Shown here piece by piece: positions 31,918-36,736 of a stretch of DNA of 36,736 bases; position 1 is the first letter of the stretch; the number at the start of each line of letters is the position of its first letter. The position numbers and the translations under genes are program-made. The stretch comes from a virus, in IMG/VR virus record IMGVR_UViG_3300048834_000177, positions 1 through 36,736 of that record; one strand, 5' to 3'. A model generated the notes under the pieces. It had not been told where the DNA came from, made no database searches, and saw only the letters and a program-made list of their open reading frames with translations.

Positions 31918-32552
31918 TGAGAGGTGTAGAGCTGTTTTTAGACCCTATCAAAGACCGCCTGCGTGGGTTGGAATTGGCTATTGAGGATAATGTTATAATA
32001 GAAGTGCGCGATAGTATCACTAATAACATTATAAACACAGCGAATATAACGATAGCAGGATCAACGAATGACAACGGAGTTCAGCTGGGAGGGGAATATA
32101 ATTTTGTCGAGCCCAATTCCGTAGCACTAACCATTTCAGCAGCCGCGCCAAGTTATACGGTAGATAGTGAGGCATTTGCTTTCACTGGCAAGGGCGCTTT
32201 AGCTAGGGTAACGCTTATACTTGTTAAGATTACTTTAGAATTTGATTGCGATATTCTAACATTCACAGAAGGAGGGGCATCGTTAAATCAAAAAATTTCC
32301 TCATCTGAAAACACAGTAATTAAGGCGACCTTCACAACCACTAATATGACCGTACCGCCAACAGGTCAACTACGGTGCATCATTAGACAATGGGCAAGCG
32401 TTGGAAACTTAAACGAAGGTGTGTTTGAGTACCCTTTAACGAGCATTTCCGAAAGTTTAAGCGGTTTTTCTCTAGTGTACACGCTAGTTATAACACCAGA
32501 GGAAGCCAACAGAGGGGATAGAATTTCAGCTAGATTAATAGACTTGCCATGA
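31917..32552 (+). CDS. Hypothetical tail protein (211 aa)
   Basis: Start shares its first base with the previous stop (TAATGA). Beta-rich: RLRGLELAIEDNVIIEVRDS, VALTISAAAPSYTVDSEAFA, and LVYTLVITPEEANRGDR. The composition is that of Ig- or fibronectin-like tail decoration domains. It overlaps the next gene by 4 nt. Confidence 0.5.
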   Translation: MRGVELFLDPIKDRLRGLELAIEDNVIIEVRDSITNNIINTANITIAGSTNDNGVQLGGEYNFVEPNSVALTISAAAPSYTVDSEAFAFTGKGALARVTLILVKITLEFDCDILTFTEGGASLNQKISSSENTVIKATFTTTNMTVPPTGQLRCIIRQWASVGNLNEGVFEYPLTSISESLSGFSLVYTLVITPEEANRGDRISARLIDLP

Positions 32553-33466
32553 TCCGAATATTCCAAACAAATAGCGCACCCATGGGTGGTACTGGCATAG
32601 TTTGCAACCTAGGCGCGACAGTAGTGAACACAACGGTAACACCTACACAAGCATTTGACTTCTGTCATTGCGACTATGAATGTGTGTACGAAGAACCTGC
32701 TTTCGTGAATTTAGCAGACTTAAATAACAAGCATGAAAACGACAAAAAAGAAGTTTTAGTGACGCTTCCAGATGATAGTGGCAGTGTTGATTTCTTTTTA
32801 ATAAATTCATCAACAGGGCAAGAAATACCTTTAATCGACAACACCTATGGAGTGAACTACCCATTCCCGTACTTTGGCGACAAAGCTGGCTACGTGGTGG
32901 AATGGAAGAAGGTAGTACCACTTCTTGGTTATTGCGTTTACCAAATTAAAGCGGTCATTGATAGCTTCGGAACTATTTCAGAGCAGATAACTCATAGGTT
33001 CAAAGTGTTGCCTTTTAGCGAAGAAAATGCGGACAACACGGTAAAAGTTAGAAGCATTCACAATGGCTACATTGAAGGTGGTTTTAACTATACAGGCATG
33101 AGCTGGGAGCGCAATGTGCGGTTTTACGGCAACATTACCGACTTCAACCCAACTCCTACGATAGATAACTATGAGAACAGGGATCGGGTAATAACGCAGA
33201 TCAAAACGAGTTTAGAAATAGCTTATTCGCTTAACTTATTTAGCGTTCCCGAAAGCGTTTTCGATTCTTTCTTCAAAGACCACTTACTGGCTAATGAAGT
33301 GTATTTGAATGACTTCAACCTATTCGCACCAGTGGTTAAAATGCGCGATAAGCTTGTTTATTGGTCTGAAAACAATGAGATTAAAAGTTTTGTGAGAAAC
33401 CGAAACCTTAAAATTTCGCTTAAAATGATAGAAAGCAATCGAAACATAGTTAAAAGGCAATGGTAG
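32549..33466 (+). CDS. Hypothetical tail/baseplate protein (305 aa)
   Basis: It has a cysteine-containing N-terminal segment (FDFCHCDYECVYEE near residues 37-50), then beta strands (DDSGSVDFFLINSSTGQEIP, YCVYQIKAVIDSFGTIS) and a mixed C-terminus (NEVYLNDFNLFAPVVKMRDK, LKISLKMIESNRNIV). The C-terminal pattern is that of phage proteins near the tail end. Function unassigned. Confidence 0.5.
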   Translation: MIRIFQTNSAPMGGTGIVCNLGATVVNTTVTPTQAFDFCHCDYECVYEEPAFVNLADLNNKHENDKKEVLVTLPDDSGSVDFFLINSSTGQEIPLIDNTYGVNYPFPYFGDKAGYVVEWKKVVPLLGYCVYQIKAVIDSFGTISEQITHRFKVLPFSEENADNTVKVRSIHNGYIEGGFNYTGMSWERNVRFYGNITDFNPTPTIDNYENRDRVITQIKTSLEIAYSLNLFSVPESVFDSFFKDHLLANEVYLNDFNLFAPVVKMRDKLVYWSENNEIKSFVRNRNLKISLKMIESNRNIVKRQW

Positions 33467-33846
33467 CAAGCGTATTCAGCGGAAAGTACTTCTACGAGGT
33501 TGAAGATCCGATAGTGTTCAAAGGAGTGGACGAGGAGTTGCGTTTTAGCCATCCTTATTGCAGAATACAAAAAGGTGTTTTAACAGTGAAACGCGGCTAT
33601 CAGTTTAATGGCGCAAGCCCTAGAATATCCTTTATGTCTTTAGAAATTGGCACGCCACAGGGGCGAGGAAACTACACGATAGAAGCCTTTGCGGTTCATG
33701 ATGCTTTGTACCAGTTTGGCAGAAAAATCGGTTTAAAAAGAAGTTGTTGCGACAAAATATTGCTTCAAATGCTGCAAGAAAAGGGATTTCCTTTTGCTAA
33801 AATATATTACTTAACTGTGAGGGCATTCGGATGGAAAGCGTGGTGA
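33460..33846 (+). CDS. DUF1353-family protein
   Basis: 128 aa. The family core is visible: YQFNGASPRISFMSLEIGTP (residues 47-66), YTIEAFAVHDALYQFG (72-87), SCCDKILLQMLQEKGFPF and TVRAFGWKAW at the end. DUF1353 proteins are frequent next to phage lysis genes, and the His/Asp in AVHDALY suggest a metal-dependent activity, though none is proven. It overlaps both neighbours and starts the lysis region. Confidence 0.75.
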   Translation: MVASVFSGKYFYEVEDPIVFKGVDEELRFSHPYCRIQKGVLTVKRGYQFNGASPRISFMSLEIGTPQGRGNYTIEAFAVHDALYQFGRKIGLKRSCCDKILLQMLQEKGFPFAKIYYLTVRAFGWKAW

Positions 33847-34169
33847 GAGTGTTTAAAAATTTAATATCGCAAGATTACGAAGCTGCAATTATAGAGGTGG
33901 GGGCAATAATAGATACAGTGGTGACAGGGGCAAATAATTCATTCATACACATAGTTACTGCACTCTACCTTCTTGGTAGAGTGGCGTATTTTTTTTACTC
34001 AAAATACGTATCTTTAAAAAAAGAGCATTCGGAGGCGCTTAGTGCTGAGATAGACACAAAAATAAAACTGGCACAACTAAAGAAATGGGATATGCTGAAT
34101 GTAGATGTTGGGCATGAAGAAGAAGTTGAGAAGTTAAAAAAACTGCGCGAAAAGCTATGGAAGAAATAA
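33831..34169 (+). CDS. Membrane protein with coiled coil, holin-like (112 aa)
   Basis: One clear membrane segment (FIHIVTALYLLGRVAYFF, residues about 38-58) followed by a charged coiled coil (SEALSAEIDTKIKLAQLKKW and EEEVEKLKKLREKLWKK). It overlaps the endolysin gene, where holin or antiholin genes sit. One membrane span means it could instead be an antiholin or membrane anchor. Confidence 0.5.
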   Translation: MESVVRVFKNLISQDYEAAIIEVGAIIDTVVTGANNSFIHIVTALYLLGRVAYFFYSKYVSLKKEHSEALSAEIDTKIKLAQLKKWDMLNVDVGHEEEVEKLKKLREKLWKK

Positions 34170-34552
34170 CATTTAAATTAAGTCAAAGAAGCATTGACAG
34201 GCTGCAAGGCATTCACCCTATTTTGATTGAAATAGCGGTTGAAGGAATTAAAGATTCACCTTATGATTTTGGTATTCCGCAAGATGGAGGTCTTAGAACC
34301 GCTCAAAGGCAAAATGAACTATTTAAGAAAGGTGTTAGCAAGCTTGATGGCTTCAAAAAGAAAGGAAGGCACCAAGAGGGTAAGGCATTTGATATTTACG
34401 CGTTTGTAAATGGCAAAGCTTCGTGGGATGCAAAGCACTTGAAACCAATAGCTAGACACCTTCAAAGCATAGCGAAAACAAAAGGCGTTTACCTGCGTTG
34501 GGGCGGTGATTGGGAGAATTTTAAAGATTTGCCACATTTTGAAATGTTATAA
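34157..34552 (+). CDS. Endolysin: M15-type (VanY/D-Ala-D-Ala carboxypeptidase-like) peptidase
   Basis: 131 aa. Zinc ligands fit M15 peptidases: His72 and Asp79 in RHQEGKAFDIYAF, and His127 in LPHFEML at the C-terminus; the preceding DGGLRTAQRQNELF is the usual GxRs element. No signal peptide is present, so export must rely on a holin. It cleaves peptide bridges in peptidoglycan. It lies between two putative membrane proteins and followed by the spanin, forming a complete lysis cassette. Confidence 0.88.
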   Translation: MEEITFKLSQRSIDRLQGIHPILIEIAVEGIKDSPYDFGIPQDGGLRTAQRQNELFKKGVSKLDGFKKKGRHQEGKAFDIYAFVNGKASWDAKHLKPIARHLQSIAKTKGVYLRWGGDWENFKDLPHFEML

Positions 34553-34554
34553 GA

Positions 34555-34776
34555 ATGGAAATATTAAGCAAAATATTTGAAAGAATTCAGGGAGGTTTAA
34601 TGTCAACCATCCTAGGCGTGTGCCTTATAGTTTCGGGCTGGAAGCTAATGGGTAAAGTAGAAGATCTGAGCTACGACAGTGTTGAGTTAGGTTTGTTCTT
34701 GCTGGGTTTGTTCTTTCTGTTAATATCTGACAAGTGGATCTTAGGGCTGTTTAAATTGATAAAGAAAAAGAAATGA
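34555..34776 (+). CDS. Holin-like protein (73 aa)
   Basis: Two membrane segments, residues about 17-32 (STILGVCLIVSGWKLM) and 44-62 (VELGLFLLGLFFLLISDKW), followed by a Lys-rich tail. Size and topology fit a class II holin. ATG lies 2 nt after the endolysin stop and the spanin overlaps its stop by 4 nt. Confidence 0.6.
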   Translation: MEILSKIFERIQGGLMSTILGVCLIVSGWKLMGKVEDLSYDSVELGLFLLGLFFLLISDKWILGLFKLIKKKK

Positions 34777-35228
34777 AGTATATACCATTTGCAGTTATAT
34801 TGTTTGTTTTCGTTGCTTGTAGTAAGGATGCGAGGCAAAAAAGAAGAGCAGAACGCAAGATAGAAGCTGCAAGGCGGTTAGATCCTTCACGTTTTGAAAA
34901 CGATACTATTACTGTTTTCGACACCGTTGTTTTCATCTCCAAAACAGTTGACACGGTTACTTTATTTCAAAAAAACGACACTATTACGGTCATCAATAGT
35001 GATAGCGTTATTTTGAAATATTTTTACAACACCAAAACAAATAACATCTACCACGAAGCCACCTGCATAGGCGACACCGTGGTAGTTGAAAATAAGGTAA
35101 TAGTTGAGAAAATAAAAATAATGAGTTTTTCGGAAACCCTTAGCCATTTTGGCTGGCGAAATCTGCTATTATGTGCCTTGCTGTTGCTTTTTATCTTGCT
35201 TTCTGTCGCATTCGTGACAAAAAGGTGA
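34773..35228 (+). CDS. Unimolecular spanin (u-spanin)
   Basis: 151 aa. A lipoprotein signal peptide MKYIPFAVILFVFVAC ends in a lipobox with Cys16 (FVAC). Residues about 17-125 are periplasmic, with repeated short valine/threonine-rich strands (NDTITVFDTVVFISKTVDTV, DTITVINSDSVIL). A C-terminal membrane segment NLLLCALLLLFILLSVAF with a short Lys-Arg tail ends the protein. A single protein lipid-anchored in the outer membrane and inserted in the inner membrane is the definition of a u-spanin, as in phage T1 gp11. It would fuse the two membranes in the last step of lysis. Confidence 0.8.
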   Translation: MKYIPFAVILFVFVACSKDARQKRRAERKIEAARRLDPSRFENDTITVFDTVVFISKTVDTVTLFQKNDTITVINSDSVILKYFYNTKTNNIYHEATCIGDTVVVENKVIVEKIKIMSFSETLSHFGWRNLLLCALLLLFILLSVAFVTKR

Positions 35229-35265
35229 GCAAAATCAATTTCCGTGTATTTCGTTATTTTACGCT

Positions 35266-35457
35266 TCATTTGCCATCTATTTTCTTCAAAACAATCTCAA
35301 GCCCCATCGCCTCCGCGTATTTCTCAACGGTCGACATTAAGCCTGTGCCGTTCTCAATATTTCGAATGGTTTGCTGGTGCATTCCTGTCTTTTCGGCAAT
35401 ATCCTTCCTGAATAGCTCTTTAAATTTCCTCTGCTTCCGTAGTTCGTCACCTATCAT
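35266..35457 (-). CDS. Small Xre-family HTH repressor
   Basis: 63 aa on the minus strand, start ATG at 35457. HTH signature FRKDIAEKTGMHQQTIRNIE followed by NGTGLMSTVEKYAEAMGLEI, typical of a short Cro/C1-type DNA-binding domain with no dimerisation domain. It is convergent with the lysis cassette and preceded by its own promoter with operator-like palindromes. Likely a phage regulator; whether it controls lysogeny cannot be judged. Confidence 0.8.
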   Translation of the reverse strand: MIGDELRKQRKFKELFRKDIAEKTGMHQQTIRNIENGTGLMSTVEKYAEAMGLEIVLKKIDGK

Positions 35458-35486
35458 TTGTGTATGTGTTTTGGTCTTATAACTTT

Positions 35487-35518
35487 CAAATATAGTGTTT
35501 TATACATTGTTGTAAAAC
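35487..35518 (-). promoter_or_regulatory. Promoter and overlapping operator of the Xre gene
   Basis: On the minus strand TATATTTG occupies 35494-35487. The sequence GTTTTACA...TATAAAAC (35518-35497) is an imperfect palindrome just upstream of it, a likely autoregulatory site. Transcription would begin near 35481, 24 bases before the start codon. Confidence 0.6.
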
Positions 35519-35539
35519 ATTATGTTTCAAATATCTTTA

Positions 35540-35558
35540 ATTTATAATCATTCTAAAT
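35540..35558 (-). promoter_or_regulatory. Palindromic operator-like motif, copy 3
   Basis: The minus strand reads ATTTAGAATGATTATAAAT, identical over 19 bases to 10191-10209. It lies a few bases after the stop of the 35563-35796 gene and 46 bp upstream of the Xre promoter -7 element, comparable to its placement at the two early promoters. Confidence 0.6.
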
Positions 35559-35562
35559 AAAA

Positions 35563-35796
35563 CTATCTTTTCGTTAGAAAATAAGCGTTTCCGCGAACTT
35601 GGTTCTTTTCATTAAATGTTCTTCGAATATCTATTTCTCCATTTCTGTATAAAATACGTAGGCAGCTGCGTAGCTGTGTTATTTTCAGCCCTTCGATTTT
35701 GATTCCTTCATAAATCGTTTTGGCAGAAGTAGGAGTTTCAACACTTAGTGCTTTCACTATTTCTGCAAATACATCCCTGTTTAGCACTTTACTCAT
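35563..35796 (-). CDS. Small winged-helix-like regulator (77 aa)
   Basis: ATG at 35796 (an upstream in-frame ATG lies inside repeat F). It has VFAEIVKALSVETPTSAKTI, LKITQLRSCLRILYRNGEID and IRRTFNEK...GNAYFLTKR, a three-helix plus beta-wing layout typical of small winged-helix DNA-binding proteins. It sits between repeat F and the operator, upstream of the Xre gene on the same strand, so it may act in the same switch. Confidence 0.55.
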   Translation of the reverse strand: MSKVLNRDVFAEIVKALSVETPTSAKTIYEGIKIEGLKITQLRSCLRILYRNGEIDIRRTFNEKNQVRGNAYFLTKR

Positions 35797-35807
35797 TGTT
35801 AATATAA

Positions 35808-35864
35808 TTATTCGGTTTGGTTTATCCACCAATATAACCACATTGGGTTATATCGGTGTTATGC
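35808..35864 (-). repeat. 58-bp palindromic repeat F, copy 2
   Basis: The minus strand reads GCATAAC, CACCGATATAACC, loop CAATGT, GGTTATATTGGTG, GGATAAACCAAA; it repeats copy 1 at 9688-9745 with a few substitutions and opposite orientation. It starts 7 bases past the stop of the DUF5131 gene and precedes the winged-helix gene. Confidence 0.8.
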
Positions 35865-35870
35865 AACAGC

Positions 35871-36527
35871 TTAAAGAAGTCTCTGCAAGTTCGATTTGTT
35901 GTGAATAATAGTGAACTTTTGCAACTCCGAAACCAATTGTAAAACCTTTTCTTTTGTTGGTTCAGGTAGGTTGTTTCGTCCGCTATCAGCTCCGATATTC
36001 ACTTGTTCAGGATTGCACTGTTTAAGCAAATCAACCATTGTGTTTAAATCAAAATCTAAAATCGGTTCAATGGTTACAAATGTTTCAAATCCACAATCCG
36101 AAAGCATTTTCATATATTTTGCACGTTCGTAAGGTTTTGGGCTGTTTGCCATTATTTCGCTGTAAAACCTATCGCTTTCTATTGTTGTGCAAATAACAGA
36201 TTTAGGCAATTTAAAACTTAGTATTCGTTTTGGGTTCTTAGTCTGAAATAGGTATTTGTTATCAAACTTTTGGCAATATTCCAAAGTCTTATTTATCCAT
36301 TCATCAGGTATGTTTTCGGCAAACATATCACAACTCGAACCAACGAAAATAAAATTTCCAGTTCCTAAATCTGTTTTCAATTCTTTAGCATCAAAACGAA
36401 CCTTATTGAGTTTGCCCCATCGCTTCATGTAGCAGTAAGAACAATCATGGTAGCATTCGCCTTTAATCGTGTTCCAAGTGTGAGTTATAAACTCATACAT
36501 ATTTCCTTTACTCAAATTTAATCCCAT
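35871..36527 (-). CDS. DUF5131 / phage Gp37-Gp68-like radical SAM protein (cassette)
   Basis: 218 aa from ATG at 36527 (starting MGLNLSKGNMYEFITHTW); an in-frame ATG at 36500 is also possible, and the frame continues upstream into site I. The iron-sulfur motif CYHDCSYCYMKRW (C-x3-C-x2-C) matches DUF5131, a radical-SAM-like family first seen in phages. FVGSSCDMF, LFQTKNPKRI, VICTTIESDRFY and TFVTIEPILDFD follow in the usual order, and the end is VNIGADSGRN-like. The substrate is unknown. It lies between an attC-like site and repeat F, so it may be a cassette cargo gene. Confidence 0.8.
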   Translation of the reverse strand: MGLNLSKGNMYEFITHTWNTIKGECYHDCSYCYMKRWGKLNKVRFDAKELKTDLGTGNFIFVGSSCDMFAENIPDEWINKTLEYCQKFDNKYLFQTKNPKRILSFKLPKSVICTTIESDRFYSEIMANSPKPYERAKYMKMLSDCGFETFVTIEPILDFDLNTMVDLLKQCNPEQVNIGADSGRNNLPEPTKEKVLQLVSELQKFTIIHNKSNLQRLL

Positions 36528-36565
36528 ATAGTTGTATTTTAATAATTTAACAATAAAAGCCGATT

Positions 36566-36697
36566 GCATAACACACGGTATAAAACAGTTGGGCATCCAT
36601 GGTTATTTGAGCATTTCAGCCCGTTTCAAACGTTATGGTAATTTGACAGGTCAGAGCATCGCAGCCCAACCGATTTCATGCCGTCATCGTTATATGA
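36566..36697 (-). repeat. attC-like site I
   Basis: On the minus strand, ATATAACGATGACGGCATG and GGTTGGGCTGCGATG form the left arm and CATGGATGCCCAACTG and ACCGTGTGTTATGC the right arm. They pair over about 25 positions with mismatches and extra left-arm bases (GATG). The right core GTTATGC (36572-36566) equals that of sites C and E. The spacer includes AACGTTTGAAACGGGC. It implies at least one more cassette beyond the window edge. Confidence 0.7.
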
Positions 36698-36736
36698 AAG
36701 TGGGCAGACCTACTTCGATTTAAGTTCTGTGAGAAA

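Noticed and set aside
1-36736. Integron integrase, transposase or phage integrase gene
   Set aside because: I looked for tyrosine-recombinase (R...HxxR...Y), serine-recombinase and DDE motifs among the translated products and saw none; any enzyme that moves the cassettes must be outside the window or in the host.

Overview
The window reads as one AT-rich genome segment of a tailed phage or prophage with siphovirus-type (HK97-like) architecture, infecting a member of the Bacteroidota. The host assignment rests on perfect Bacteroidota promoters (TTG-N19-TAnnTTTG at 3883 and 12627), on a protein with the DUF3127 sequence pattern (a Bacteroidota-typical family), and on the style of the terminase/head genes. 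Nearly everything is on the + strand in tightly overlapping operons (ATGA overlaps). No integrase, excisionase, rRNA, tRNA or CRISPR is visible, so lysogeny cannot be judged; a small Xre repressor-like gene lies near the right end.

Layout. 1-2572: replication/early genes (C-terminus of a replication protein, several small unknown genes, ERF single-strand annealing protein). 2604-3717: two single-gene, cassette-like units next to long imperfect inverted repeats. 3883-8090: a self-contained operon with its own promoter and terminator, encoding a Tudor-like/coiled-coil protein, a small unknown protein, a SNF2-type helicase (apparently frameshifted), an IbrA-like PAPS-reductase-fold protein, an IbrB-like ParB-fold protein and a 57-aa basic protein. 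8145-9745: an array of three single-gene cassettes separated by attC-like hairpin sites. 9765-12544: RuvC-like resolvase, small early proteins, a DUF3127/SSB-like protein, one more cassette-like gene (11459-11659) and a YqaJ exonuclease. 12544-13120: a 577-bp noncoding control region with terminator, promoter, a candidate structured small RNA, a long hairpin, iteron-like repeats and a second promoter with a palindromic operator. 13121-17939: terminase small and large subunits, portal, prohead protease, major capsid protein. 17976-22834: connector/neck, three tandem paralogous small structural proteins, and tail tube. 22848-33466: tape-measure chaperone-like protein, tape measure, tail hub with an unusual hydrophobic segment, tail proteins and a beta-helix tail protein. 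33460-35228: DUF1353 protein, holin-like membrane proteins, M15 endolysin and a single-protein spanin. 35266-36736 (minus strand): Xre repressor, winged-helix-like regulator, then a DUF5131 radical-SAM gene bounded by another attC-like site.

The most unusual feature is the set of integron-cassette-like units inside a phage: long imperfect hairpins with GC(A/T)TAAC at one end and GTTA(T/G)(G/C)-type sequence at the other, whose core often supplies the stop codon of the cassette gene, plus a 58-bp palindromic repeat present twice in opposite orientation, each time between a cassette gene and a phage gene. A shared 19-bp palindrome upstream of three promoters, and a related one at the late promoter, suggests a phage regulon. 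Function calls are from reading motifs by eye; no database search was possible.
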